From: Pseudocoprococcus catus
GTDB lineage: Bacteria > Bacillota > Clostridia > Lachnospirales > Lachnospiraceae
Reading direction: 5' to 3'
Assembly: GCF_902381825.1 (NCBI RefSeq)
Contig: NZ_LR698973.1
Coordinates: 3,053,137 to 3,117,136 of the forward strand
Length of the DNA stretch: 64,000 bases
Positions 16,390-25,135 of this stretch are shown here, piece by piece. Within the stretch, counting starts at the first letter, position 1. Every line of letters starts with the position of its first letter. The notes under the pieces are model-generated. The model ran no database searches. It had not been told where the DNA came from and saw nothing but the letters and a program-made list of their open reading frames with translations. The position numbers and the translations under genes are program-made.

Positions 16390-17802
16390 ATGGTAACTAC
16401 AAGAATCATGCCGCTTCATGTCGGTAAAGGCCGCACAGAGAGTCGGGCGATCAGTGACATCATTGACTATGTAGCAAATCCACAGAAAACAGATAATGGT
16501 AGGCTCATCACAGGATTTGCGTGTGACAGCAGAACGGTTGATGCGGAGTTTCTTTTAGCAAAAAGGCAGTATATCGTTGCTACCGGACGAGTGCGTGGCG
16601 CAGATGATGTGATTGCCTATCATGTGCGCCAGTCCTTCCGCCCCGGTGAGATTACCCCGGAAGAAGCAAACCGGCTGGGCGTAGAATTTGCAAGGCGTTT
16701 TACTAAAGGCAATCATGCCTTTGTGGTCTGCACTCACATAGACAAGTCGCACATTCATAATCACATTATCTGGTCATCGGTCAGCTTAGAATATGACCGG
16801 AAATTCCGAAACTTTTGGGGCAGCACCAAGGCGGTTCGCAGGTTAAGTGATACCATCTGCATTGAAAACGGACTGTCCATTGTAGAGAACCCGAACCCTC
16901 ACGGAAAGAGCTATAACAAATGGCTGGGCGATCAGGCAAAGCCCTATCACCGAGAGCTGCTGCGTGTGGCGATTGACAACGCATTATCACAAAGTCCTGC
17001 TAATTTTGAGGAACTACTGAAGCTGTTAAAAGAGTTCGGCTGTGAAGTATCAAAGCGTGGAAAATCGTATCGTCTGAAGCTCCTCGGCTGGGAGAAAGCA
17101 GCCCGTATGGACAGCCTGGGCGAAGGATATGGATTGGAAGATTTACAGGCAGTTCTCTCAGGGAAGAAAACGCATACCCCACGAAAGAAAACGGTCACAC
17201 AGGCAGAGCCGCCGAAGGTCAATCTGCTGGTGGACATTCAGGCAAAATTGCAGGCTGGAAAAGGTGCTGGCTATACGCGATGGGCCAAAGTTTTCAATCT
17301 GAAGCAAATGGCGCAGACCATGAATTACCTGTCAGAGCATAACCTGCTGGAGTATGCGGTTTTGGAAGAAAAGGCTACGGCTGCCACGGCACATCACAAT
17401 GAACTTTCGGCGCAGATCAAAGCGGCTGAAAAGCGCATGGCAGAGATCGCTGTTCTGCGTACTCACATCGTAAATTATGCCAAGACCCGTGAGGTCTATG
17501 TGGCATACCGCAAGGCGGGTTACTCTAAGAAATTCAGGGAAGAACATGAGGAAGAAATTCTGCTCCACCAGGCTGCTAAGAATGCCTTTGATGAGATGGG
17601 CGTCAAGAAGCTGCCCAAGGTCAAAGAGTTGCAGACAGAGTACGCGAAATTGTTGGAAGAAAAGAAAAAGACCTATGCCGAGTATCGGCATTCCCGTGAG
17701 GAAATGCGAGAACTTTTAACGGCAAAGGCCAATGTGGATCGGGTCCTGAAAATGGAGGTAGAACAGGATGTTGAAAAAGAAAAAGACCACGGCCAGCGGT
17801 AA
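16390..17802 (+). CDS. MOBP-type relaxase (relaxase/mobilisation nuclease)
   Basis: A 470-residue relaxase that would nick oriT and lead single-stranded DNA during conjugation. The N-terminal domain has the early block GRTESRAISDIIDYVANPQK with candidate Tyr residues and the metal-binding motif HIDKSHIHNHIIW. The C-terminal half is helical with coiled-coil stretches (about 310-460). The ATG at 16390 follows GAGGAGGG by 7 bases. Codon use resembles other clostridial conjugative elements. It looks intact, but no coupling protein, type IV secretion genes or integrase remain nearby, so it could act only in trans or not at all. Confidence 0.92.
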   Translation: MVTTRIMPLHVGKGRTESRAISDIIDYVANPQKTDNGRLITGFACDSRTVDAEFLLAKRQYIVATGRVRGADDVIAYHVRQSFRPGEITPEEANRLGVEFARRFTKGNHAFVVCTHIDKSHIHNHIIWSSVSLEYDRKFRNFWGSTKAVRRLSDTICIENGLSIVENPNPHGKSYNKWLGDQAKPYHRELLRVAIDNALSQSPANFEELLKLLKEFGCEVSKRGKSYRLKLLGWEKAARMDSLGEGYGLEDLQAVLSGKKTHTPRKKTVTQAEPPKVNLLVDIQAKLQAGKGAGYTRWAKVFNLKQMAQTMNYLSEHNLLEYAVLEEKATAATAHHNELSAQIKAAEKRMAEIAVLRTHIVNYAKTREVYVAYRKAGYSKKFREEHEEEILLHQAAKNAFDEMGVKKLPKVKELQTEYAKLLEEKKKTYAEYRHSREEMRELLTAKANVDRVLKMEVEQDVEKEKDHGQR

Positions 17803-17960
17803 GCTGGTCCTGGTCAAAAGCGTTCGCAGGCACTGGACATCCGGGGGATGTCCGTTTAGTGCCGACCGGAGTGGACCGGAGACCACGCAGTCACAGAATG
17901 AAATTCTGTGTTCAAAGGGGCTTGGGGGCGCTGCCCTCAACAAGCAAGCGGAGAGGAAAA

Positions 17961-18029
17961 TCACAAAGGGATATTCTTTCGGGCTTCTCGCATTTTTTGC
18001 CCTAAAGCAGTTAAATCATCAATCAGCAT
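17961..18029 (-). pseudogene. Truncated 5' end of an XRE regulator
   Basis: The reverse strand reads MLIDDLTALGQKMREARKN and then stops after 22 residues. This is nearly identical to the start of the intact-looking gene at 36012-36404 (MPIDDLTALEQKMREARKN), and about 100 bases of upstream DNA also match (18030-18110 with 36405-36475). It is a remnant copy of the same regulator. The stretch 17803-17960 before it, with a weak + strand frame starting MLKKKKTTASGK at 17768, has no recognisable gene. Confidence 0.8.
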
Positions 18030-18193
18030 AATCGTTCACCTCAATAATATTGTATCGTTTCGGTTTATATGATGGAATGACCTTATTATGCCTGACAAGC
18101 TGTACGATTATGCCGATTATATAAAGCTGCGATTGGTGATAAACTTGTATTATTCGAGATAAAGAACTATAATGTACTCTGTGGAGGTGCGAA

Positions 18194-18391
18194 ATGGACT
18201 ATATGACATTGAAAGAGGCCGCCGAGAAGTGGGGCGTGACACCTCGTAGGGTAAATTATTATTGTGCTGGTGGGCGTATCCCCGGTGCTGTGAAAATGGC
18301 CGGTGTTTGGCTGCTCCCTAAAACTGCGGAGAAGCCGACTGATAGGCGCAGAAAGGAAGGAAAAAAGAATAATGAAGATTCTCTTAATTGA
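18194..18391 (+). CDS. Small helix-turn-helix protein (excisionase/MerR-like)
   Basis: A 65-residue protein. The first 50 residues form a MerR/Xis-type winged helix (MTLKEAAEKWGVTPRRVNYYC, IPGAVKMAGVWLLPK). ATG 18194 follows GTGGAGGTGCG. It overlaps the start of the response regulator by 20 bases, so it is probably co-translated with that cassette. Likely a DNA-binding regulator of the cassette or an element excisionase leftover. Confidence 0.75.
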   Translation: MDYMTLKEAAEKWGVTPRRVNYYCAGGRIPGAVKMAGVWLLPKTAEKPTDRRRKEGKKNNEDSLN

Positions 18392-19061
18392 AGATGATAT
18401 AGAAATAAGTGAAATGTTATGTAGCTATCTTATAGCAGAAAATTTTGAAGTTGTCTGCGCTACCGATGGTCAAAAGGCATGTGAGGCTTTCGACATTGGT
18501 TTTTATAGTATCGTCTTGTTGGATTTGATGATTCCCAAAATTACAGGTATGAATGTAATGAAGTATATTCGTCAAAAAAGTACGGTGCCAATTATCATCA
18601 TTTCTGCAAAGGATTCGGATTCCGACAAAACTTTAGGTTTGGGCCTCGGTGCGGATGATTATATTACAAAACCGTTTTCCATAACAGAGGTTATGGCGCG
18701 TATTAAAGCAAACATACGGAGAAATACCGAATATGCTGCCGTACAGCCAGAGCAAACGAAACTTGTGTGGGGCCCATTGGTTATGAACTTGGAAAATCAC
18801 ACCGTCACAAAATCAGGCGAGATTATCGAACTGACCGCAAAAGAATTTGATATTTTACGGCTGCTTCTGGAAAACCCACAAAGGGTCTACACAAAGGCTC
18901 AAATCTATTCTTTAATTTGGAATGATGCCTATATGGGGGATGAAAATGCCGTCAATGTTCACATCAGCCGTTTACGAACAAAAATTGAGGATGATCCACG
19001 AAAGCCACAAGTTGTTATAACTGTATGGGGAATTGGCTATAAGCTGGGAGAACAGAAATGA
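18372..19061 (+). CDS. OmpR-family response regulator (BcrAB-like cassette)
   Basis: 229 residues: a receiver domain (acidic pair EDD at the N-terminus, phospho-acceptor Asp in IVLLDLMIPK, Lys in ITKPFS) and a C-terminal winged helix (LTAKEFDILRLLLENP, VNVHISRLRTKIED). I chose ATG 18372; the open frame extends upstream to 18303 only by running through the small HTH gene. The kinase start overlaps by four bases (ATGA). It probably controls the ABC genes at 20098-21721. Confidence 0.93.
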   Translation: MKILLIEDDIEISEMLCSYLIAENFEVVCATDGQKACEAFDIGFYSIVLLDLMIPKITGMNVMKYIRQKSTVPIIIISAKDSDSDKTLGLGLGADDYITKPFSITEVMARIKANIRRNTEYAAVQPEQTKLVWGPLVMNLENHTVTKSGEIIELTAKEFDILRLLLENPQRVYTKAQIYSLIWNDAYMGDENAVNVHISRLRTKIEDDPRKPQVVITVWGIGYKLGEQK

Positions 19062-19999
19062 GCAATGCGACAATTATCTTTTTACTAACCCTCTGTATTA
19101 TGATTTTAATCTGTATCATTGTGTACCAGCAGTTTGTATTCCATAACGGAACAAAAGCAAAAATACATGAGATCAGCAGCAAATTGAAAGAACTTCTTGA
19201 CACCGACAGCGACGAAAAAGTGACAGTCTTTACCGATAATAAGGCACTGATAGAGCTTGCAACACAAATCAATCGAATGTTGGAAGATCGGCAAAAGGTA
19301 AAAGTTGAGTATCGGCGGGCTGAAATGGCATCCAAAAAGATGTTATCTAACATTTCCCACGACATTAAAACTCCCATGACAGTGATTCTTGGCTATTTGG
19401 AGATTATGCGTTTGAACGGAACCCAAAGCAATGAAATGTTGCAAAAGGTAGAAAGCACTGCCCAGCGGGTAATGGGATTGATTACACAATTCTTTACGCT
19501 TGCTAAATTAGAGGCTGGCGATACAGGTATGCCATTGGAGCGTTTGAATGTGAACGAAGCCTGCCGGGAAAATATTTTGGATTTCTATGAACTCCTTTCA
19601 CAAAAAAATTTTGAAGTGGAAATTAACATACCCGATCATGTGTTGTATGCAAATGCTAATAAAGATGCGTTGCAAAGAATTATGTTCAATTTGATTTCCA
19701 ATGCAATTCGCTATGGCGGCGATGGAAAATATTTAGGTATGTTTTTGCGGGCAGATCAGGCACATATCTATATAGACATTGTGGACAGGGGCCGTGGAAT
19801 TGAAAAAGAATTTGCCGATTCGGTTTTTGATCGGCTGTTTATGATGGAAGATTCCAGAAATAGTGCTATGCAGGGAAATGGTCTTGGACTGACGATTGCG
19901 AAAACTCTTGCCTTGCAACTCGGTGGCGATATTACTTTAGAAAGTCATCCGCACCAGAAAACAGTTTTCACTATTACGCTCAAGAAAATGGCCTATTAA
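19058..19999 (+). CDS. Sensor histidine kinase (BcrAB-like cassette)
   Basis: 313 residues with one N-terminal membrane helix (about 5-25) and no large sensor domain. The H-box is NISHDIKTPMTVILGYLE; the ATPase domain has N (LISNAIRYG), G1 (DRGRGI) and G2 (GNGLGLTIAK) motifs. Such short intramembrane kinases often sense antimicrobial peptides together with their ABC transporter. Translationally coupled to the regulator. Confidence 0.92.
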   Translation: MSNATIIFLLTLCIMILICIIVYQQFVFHNGTKAKIHEISSKLKELLDTDSDEKVTVFTDNKALIELATQINRMLEDRQKVKVEYRRAEMASKKMLSNISHDIKTPMTVILGYLEIMRLNGTQSNEMLQKVESTAQRVMGLITQFFTLAKLEAGDTGMPLERLNVNEACRENILDFYELLSQKNFEVEINIPDHVLYANANKDALQRIMFNLISNAIRYGGDGKYLGMFLRADQAHIYIDIVDRGRGIEKEFADSVFDRLFMMEDSRNSAMQGNGLGLTIAKTLALQLGGDITLESHPHQKTVFTITLKKMAY

Positions 20000-20024
20000 A
20001 CCATAGGTCATTTTTTCAAGAAAG

Positions 20025-20075
20025 AAATTTGTAAGAATTATTCAAGAGTTTTGAAAATCGAACTTTCTATAATGT
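20025..20075 (+). promoter_or_regulatory. Candidate regulated promoter of the BcrAB-like ABC genes
   Basis: The 98-base gap before the ATPase contains TATAAT near 20069. Upstream are direct-repeat-like half sites TTTGTAAG and TTCAAG about 11 bases apart (20029-20050), the spacing typical of OmpR-type regulator dimers. The -35 element is poor, which fits activator dependence. Binding by the adjacent regulator is inferred. Confidence 0.45.
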
Positions 20076-20097
20076 CAGTAGAAAGGAGGGCAAGACA

Positions 20098-21021
20098 ATG
20101 CCATTTATTTTACAAACAAGTGGTCTTTCTAAAAAAATCGGTAGTAAGGCACTTGTCACTGATGTTAATATTCATATTCCCAAAGGGAAAATTTATGGTT
20201 TTCTTGGTCCTAACGGAGCTGGTAAAACCACAGTGATGAAGATGATTACTAACCTTTGGAAACCTACCAGTGGGACTATTGAGGTGTTTGGAGAGGTATT
20301 GACTCCAAAATCCTATGAAGTCTTAAAAAGAATGGGAAGTATCATCGAGTTTCCCACCTTTTATGACCACATGACCGGGCGTGAGAACTTACAGCTTCAT
20401 TGTGAGTATATGGGCTATTACAATGTTGACAGTGTTGAAAGTGCGTTGCAAATGCTGGACTTGACATCAGCAGCCGATCAGCCGGTCAAGAACTATTCCC
20501 TCGGCATGAAAGAACGCCTCGGAATTGCAAGAGCCATTATGTGCAAGCCGGAACTGCTTATTCTCGACGAACCCACAAACGGCCTTGATCCAGCAGGAAT
20601 GAAACAAATCCGTGATTTATTAAAAACACTTTGTTCGGAGTACGGTATTACCGTTATGATTTCAAGTCACATTTTATCTGAAGTGGAGAGTATTGCGGAT
20701 ACCGTTGCTATTATCCATCACGGAAAAATGATGAAAGAAATTCGTATGCAAGATATCGAGGAAATGAACCTCAATTATGTGGAGCTTTCTGTCACGGATG
20801 AAAAGCGGGCTGCCTATGTCTTGACTGAAAAGTTGGGTCTGCAAAATTTTAAGATTCTTGACAGCGGTAAAATTCGCATATATGACCATGCAGCGTCTAC
20901 CAAGCAGTTGACGAAAATACTGGCTCTGAATGATGTCGAAGTTGTGAGCATTGGAAAGAAATCTGAAACGCTGGAGGACTACTTCTTGAAGCTGACCGGG
21001 GAGGTGAAATATCATGCTTAA
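20098..21021 (+). CDS. ABC transporter ATPase (BcrA/lantibiotic-resistance type)
   Basis: 307 residues. Walker A GPNGAGKTT, Q-loop region SIIEFPTFYDHMTGREN, signature SLGMKERLGIARA, Walker B LLILDEPTNGLDPAG, switch His in ISSHILSEVES. The roughly 90-residue C-terminal extension is typical of BcrA-like ATPases that help remove bacitracin or lantibiotics from the membrane. ATG 20098 follows AGGAGGGCAAG. It overlaps its permease by 8 bases. Confidence 0.93.
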   Translation: MPFILQTSGLSKKIGSKALVTDVNIHIPKGKIYGFLGPNGAGKTTVMKMITNLWKPTSGTIEVFGEVLTPKSYEVLKRMGSIIEFPTFYDHMTGRENLQLHCEYMGYYNVDSVESALQMLDLTSAADQPVKNYSLGMKERLGIARAIMCKPELLILDEPTNGLDPAGMKQIRDLLKTLCSEYGITVMISSHILSEVESIADTVAIIHHGKMMKEIRMQDIEEMNLNYVELSVTDEKRAAYVLTEKLGLQNFKILDSGKIRIYDHAASTKQLTKILALNDVEVVSIGKKSETLEDYFLKLTGEVKYHA

Positions 21022-21721
21022 ACTCATTAGGCTGGAATGGAAAAAGAATAATGTAGGAAAGTACATTCGCAATGTGGTTATCATGTCGGCTCTGATCTGC
21101 CTGTTCATATTTGCCCTTTGCTATTTGGGAATTGCCAATGATCCTGATACGGGTGTTCCTGATGCGGCGCCGGGTAACAGTGCGATTTCTTCCTCTATCG
21201 AGCTGTTTACAAGCATGGCTTTTCTGGTGTTTACCAGTGTCATGTTGTCCACATACATTGTGAGCGCCTATAAAAATAAAACCATGAACTTAATGTTTTC
21301 GTATCCAATTAAGCGACAGAAAATTCTCGTTTCTCAAATGTTAGCTGTATGGATTTTCAATTTCGTGGCTCTGGTGCTGACAAAACTATTGATTTACGGC
21401 TGCATTTTACTTGGTTCACAATTCATGGTTTCCTCATTCCCACTGGACTACAACATGGCAAGTATGGGGTTCTATATTCAGTTACTCTTAAAGTCCGTTG
21501 TCATTGTAACCATGAGTTTTATCGCCTTGTTTATTGGTATGGCTATGAAGTCCTCAAAAGCTACCATCGTATCATCTTTTCTGCTGATCTTTTTGACACA
21601 GGCTAATGTGGGCGATTTTTCTTTGGCGGATAATGCCATTCTTCCTGTTGTACTTATGGTACTTTCCTTAATCTTTGCGTTTCTCTCGATTTACAATGTG
21701 GAAACTAAGGATTTGAACTAA
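21014..21721 (+). CDS. ABC-2 type permease (BcrB-like)
   Basis: 235 residues with six hydrophobic segments, beginning with a short cytoplasmic helix (LIRLEWKKNNVGKYI). A VSAYKNKTMNLMFSYPIKRQK loop between helices 2 and 3 is characteristic of this permease class. It overlaps the ATPase and would form a dimeric peptide-antibiotic efflux or immunity transporter with it. A terminator lies at 21853. Confidence 0.88.
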   Translation: MLKLIRLEWKKNNVGKYIRNVVIMSALICLFIFALCYLGIANDPDTGVPDAAPGNSAISSSIELFTSMAFLVFTSVMLSTYIVSAYKNKTMNLMFSYPIKRQKILVSQMLAVWIFNFVALVLTKLLIYGCILLGSQFMVSSFPLDYNMASMGFYIQLLLKSVVIVTMSFIALFIGMAMKSSKATIVSSFLLIFLTQANVGDFSLADNAILPVVLMVLSLIFAFLSIYNVETKDLN

Positions 21722-21852
21722 AATGCTCGATGAAAAGGAAAGTTCTTATAGTGATGCCAACTATAAATTGATATTAAATAGTTATTAAACTGCCGGGCGA
21801 CGGCAAAAGAAAAAAAGCCGTCGTAGAGCAGACAATTTGACACGCCCATTTG

Positions 21853-21889
21853 AAACGGCGGCTTTGATTTTCAGAGCCGCCGTTTCTTT
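21853..21889 (+). terminator. Terminator of the BcrAB-like cassette
   Basis: Perfect 11-bp stem AAACGGCGGCT (21853-21863)/AGCCGCCGTTT (21875-21885), then CTTT. A smaller GACGGC/GCCGTC hairpin around an A-rich loop lies just upstream near 21797-21820. Confidence 0.75.
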
Positions 21890-21946
21890 GCGTTTGCACA
21901 AACCAATGACGACTTGCAGGGACACGGTAGCCGATTGGAGGTTAAT

Positions 21947-22150
21947 TTACCGTGTCTCGTTTGCTTTTTCAAAGCTCACATGATCTACATCAGTTAAAAA
22001 AAGCATTGCTCCTCCTCCGGGCAAGTATAACATTGCATCGGTATTATCGTTCCATGTAATTCGGTATAATAGCGGCTGTTTTTGGCGCGTCAGTTTTCCA
22101 TCGCGGAAATCTGGCGTTTTCTTATAGATTTGTACTTGCCTGTTTATCCA
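21947..22150 (-). pseudogene. 3' fragment of an unknown element gene
   Basis: On the reverse strand a frame without a start overlaps the kinase stop and reads KKTPDFRDGKLTRQKQP, then LYRITWNDNTDAMLYLP and ends HVSFEKANETR. Codon pattern and composition look like real protein, so this is the end of a gene whose front was lost when the adjacent cassette was joined here. I do not recognise the family. Confidence 0.5.
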
Positions 22151-23508
22151 ATATACGGGAATATTAAAGTGGCTTCACACCCTTTCGGGAAAACATTAGT
22201 AAGTTTGAAACTGCCGTTATGAGCTGCGGCGACTTGTTGGACAATCAGCAATCCAAGCCCATGTCTTAAATCAAGCCGTTCATCTGTGCTTTCCATATAA
22301 TGCGGCTTTTCTTCCAGCTCTTGCAGCTTTTCAGCAGACAGACTCGTTCCGTTATCCGTAACCGCCAAGATAAGATGGTTTTGCGATGCTGTAAGAGAAA
22401 TGCAGACTTCACAGCCCTGTGGGTTGTGTTTCATGCTGTTCTGGACAAGGTTGTTTACAGCCCGCGAAATCAATCTGGCATCACATTCCAACACAGCATT
22501 TTCGGCGTCAGGAGTAATCTTAATTCCGATGTTGTAGCTATCGGAAATTCCTGTATTCAACAGGTCTGCTACATAGGATCGCAGTAGTTTGGATAAGCGA
22601 ACCATCTCTTTATGAAGCGGCTGCATCTCATATTCCAACTGCGATACTAAATTCAAATCCTGCACCAGCTCTTTGATTTTTACACTTTGCTTCCGTACTA
22701 TTTCTGCCTGTTCACGGATGCTCTTGCTGGCAGCCTTACTTTCTGCAATACGGCCCGCATACCCCATAATCATGGAGAGAGGTGTGCGGATGTCATGGGA
22801 AACGCCGCTGATCCAGTTCGCCCGCGCTTCATTTTGCCTATTCAAAATGGAAGAAGCTTTGTTTACACTGCTTGCAATTTCCGATAGTTCTCCGCTGATA
22901 TGAAGTGAAACTGGCTTTCCGTCTGCCAAAGTTTCCACAGCGGATACAATCGGTTCGGTATTGTGAATGATTCTGCGTTTGGAAAAGTAATAGGCTGAAA
23001 AGAGGCACAGCACATCCAAGCCAAGCATCCCCAGCACAAAGATGGGGAGTCGTTGAAGTGCTGCAATGGAATAGAAATTGCTGGTGAGTTTTGTGTAGCT
23101 GTCTGTGGGATAGCCCAGCACCAACAACCCATCATCGGTGTTCCAAATAAAAACCGGGTAATCCTCAATATACCCTTTTGAAAATAGTGCGACATCTTGA
23201 ATTGTGTAATTTTTCGGCACATTGTCCGGCAAATCAACCGACCAATAACATTGACCATCTGTGTTCAAGTAGATCGCCCAAATATGATTCTGTCGGAGCA
23301 TTTGCACCGCCTCATCCGATAATTGTTCCGGCGTAGCGGCGGTAGCAGTCATTTCCAACATGGCTTGCGGGGATGAATCGCCATAATCCTCGGTCACAAT
23401 CTTTTGAAAAGTCAGACCGAATACTACTGCATTAAGAAAAAGCAATATCAGAATAAAGGCAACGAACGACACAAGATATTTAGATATATAACTTCCGAAT
23501 GATTTCAT
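22144..23508 (-). CDS. Sensor histidine kinase of the lantibiotic-immunity cassette
   Basis: 454 residues: membrane helix (about 11-33), an extracellular domain of about 115 residues, a second helix (about 152-172), HAMP-like linker, H-box GVSHDIRTPLSMIMGYAG and ATPase motifs NNLVQNSMKHN, DNGTSL, GLGLLIVQQ. Unlike the short kinase of the previous cassette it has a true extracytoplasmic sensor. It lies 4 bases after its regulator and is divergent from the ABC operon at 24371. Confidence 0.92.
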   Translation of the reverse strand: MKSFGSYISKYLVSFVAFILILLFLNAVVFGLTFQKIVTEDYGDSSPQAMLEMTATAATPEQLSDEAVQMLRQNHIWAIYLNTDGQCYWSVDLPDNVPKNYTIQDVALFSKGYIEDYPVFIWNTDDGLLVLGYPTDSYTKLTSNFYSIAALQRLPIFVLGMLGLDVLCLFSAYYFSKRRIIHNTEPIVSAVETLADGKPVSLHISGELSEIASSVNKASSILNRQNEARANWISGVSHDIRTPLSMIMGYAGRIAESKAASKSIREQAEIVRKQSVKIKELVQDLNLVSQLEYEMQPLHKEMVRLSKLLRSYVADLLNTGISDSYNIGIKITPDAENAVLECDARLISRAVNNLVQNSMKHNPQGCEVCISLTASQNHLILAVTDNGTSLSAEKLQELEEKPHYMESTDERLDLRHGLGLLIVQQVAAAHNGSFKLTNVFPKGCEATLIFPYIG

Positions 23509-23512
23509 GACA

Positions 23513-24214
23513 TCACTTCCTTGCTATCAGCTTATAGCCTAATCCTTTAATGGTTATTAGGGACACGGGTTTTGATGGATCGGTTTCAATCTTTTCCCGG
23601 ACGCGCCGGACATGAGCATTGAGGCTGTTTTCGTAGCCAAAAGGATTATCCCCCCAGAGGGCTTCACAAAGCGCATCTACGGTAACAATCTTTCCAGCAT
23701 TACGGGCAAGCGTTTCAAGTAGAGTATGTTCTTTGGCCGTCAGGGAGATAATCTCGCTGCCTTTATGGACTTCGGCCCGGCTGAAATCAATCGTACATCC
23801 ATCCAAAACAAGCAGCGGTGAATCCTCTTTGTAGGTCCGCCGCAGTACCGCATAGATACGCAGTAACAGTTCCTGCGGCATAAAGGGCTTAGAAATGTAG
23901 TCATCTGCACCAAGCCCCAATCCCGATAATTTGTCTGCTGCTTCGTCCTTTGCTGTTAAGAAAATGATCGGCACATTGGTAAAAGTGCGGAAATGTTGCA
24001 TCAGAGAAAAGCCATCCCCATCCGGCAGCATGACATCCAAAACAATTAAATCGGGAGTTTCCTCTTTTGCGGTCAAAATAGCTTCTTTGACCGTCATTGC
24101 GGTAAGGACAGTTTCAAATCCTGCATCTTTCAATATATCTGAAACCATTTTCAATAGTTCCTGTTCATCATCTACCAACAGGAGCCTTTTAGTATGTAAA
24201 AAGGAATTATCCAT
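23513..24214 (-). CDS. OmpR-family response regulator of the lantibiotic-immunity cassette
   Basis: 233 residues: receiver domain (VDDEQE, phospho-acceptor in LIVLDVMLPDGDG, ISKPFM) and winged helix (SLTAKEHTLLETLAR, LNAHVRRVREKIETD). The ATG at 24214 has GGAGAAAC upstream. It is the first gene of the regulator-kinase pair and is transcribed away from the transporter. It probably binds the direct repeats at 24288-24308. Confidence 0.93.
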   Translation of the reverse strand: MDNSFLHTKRLLLVDDEQELLKMVSDILKDAGFETVLTAMTVKEAILTAKEETPDLIVLDVMLPDGDGFSLMQHFRTFTNVPIIFLTAKDEAADKLSGLGLGADDYISKPFMPQELLLRIYAVLRRTYKEDSPLLVLDGCTIDFSRAEVHKGSEIISLTAKEHTLLETLARNAGKIVTVDALCEALWGDNPFGYENSLNAHVRRVREKIETDPSKPVSLITIKGLGYKLIARK

Positions 24215-24287
24215 AGCAGTTTCTCCAATCTGATTTTATTTGTTTCTATTATATCATGGGCTGTACATTCTGCGTTCTTGTTCCTTG

Positions 24288-24308
24288 AAAAGTAAGGTAA
24301 AAGTAAGG
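24288..24308 (+). promoter_or_regulatory. Direct-repeat operator for the immunity ABC operon
   Basis: Two perfect copies of AAAAGTAAGG at 24288-24297 and 24299-24308, 11 bases apart start to start, lie in the 156-base gap between the divergent regulator and ABC genes. Tandem 10-mers with one-turn spacing are the usual binding layout for OmpR/PhoB-type regulators. Confidence 0.6.
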
Positions 24309-24370
24309 ACGGGAGAATGTAGATGTCAGGTTGAAGTTGTACCATAGAAGAATCGAAAGGAGATGTTTCT

Positions 24371-25135
24371 ATGGACTATATCATTACAACGGAACAGTTG
24401 ACCAAGAAATATAAGAACTTCACTTCGGTCAATCATGTTTCGCTTCATATTCGCAAGGGCAGCATTTATGGTTTTCTTGGCCCGAACGGGGCAGGCAAAT
24501 CCACTACCATGAAAATGCTGTTGGGGTTGACCGCTCCCACAAAAGGCAGCTTTACCATTGATGGGAAACAGTTTCCGCAGAATCGGATTGCCATTCTCAA
24601 AGAGATCGGCTCTTTCATCGAAGCGCCGTCTTTCTACGCGAATCTCACCGGGCGGGAAAATCTTGACATTATCCGCCGCATTTTGAGACTGCCGAAAGCT
24701 GATGTGGAAGATGCTCTGGAACTGGTAGGGCTGACCGAGTTTGGCGACCGGCTGGCAAAACAGTATTCGCTGGGAATGAAGCAACGCTTGGGCCTTGCCG
24801 GGGCACTCTTGGGGCGTCCGCCGATTCTGATTCTGGACGAACCCACAAACGGTCTTGACCCGTCCGGTATCCACGAAATCCGCAATCTGGTAAAATCCTT
24901 GCCCAGCCTTTACGACTGCACGGTGCTGATCTCGTCCCATATGCTGTCTGAAATCGAATTGATTGCAGATGACATTGGGATTCTCAACCACGGGCGGCTG
25001 CTGTTTGAGGGAAGCATGAATGATTTGCGTCAATACGCCCTGCAATCCGGCTTCGCTGCGGACAATCTGGAAGATGTGTTCCTTTCTATGGTTGAGAAAG
25101 ATAACATGGACAGAAAGCAGAGGGCAAAATTATGA
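24371..25135 (+). CDS. Lantibiotic-protection ABC transporter ATPase
   Basis: 254 residues. Walker A GPNGAGKST, signature SLGMKQRLGLAGALLG, Walker B ILILDEPTNGLDPSG, switch ISSHMLSEIEL. The GSFIEAPSFYANLTGREN segment is typical of MutF/EpiF-like immunity ATPases. ATG 24371 follows AAAGGAG. First gene of a three-gene operon with two permeases; overlaps the first by four bases. Confidence 0.92.
   Translation: MDYIITTEQLTKKYKNFTSVNHVSLHIRKGSIYGFLGPNGAGKSTTMKMLLGLTAPTKGSFTIDGKQFPQNRIAILKEIGSFIEAPSFYANLTGRENLDIIRRILRLPKADVEDALELVGLTEFGDRLAKQYSLGMKQRLGLAGALLGRPPILILDEPTNGLDPSGIHEIRNLVKSLPSLYDCTVLISSHMLSEIELIADDIGILNHGRLLFEGSMNDLRQYALQSGFAADNLEDVFLSMVEKDNMDRKQRAKL

Noticed and set aside
13685..18029. 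A complete, mobile conjugative element
   Set aside because: Only the relaxase and CD1845 are intact. I find no coupling ATPase, type IV secretion genes or integrase, and the partition genes are broken.
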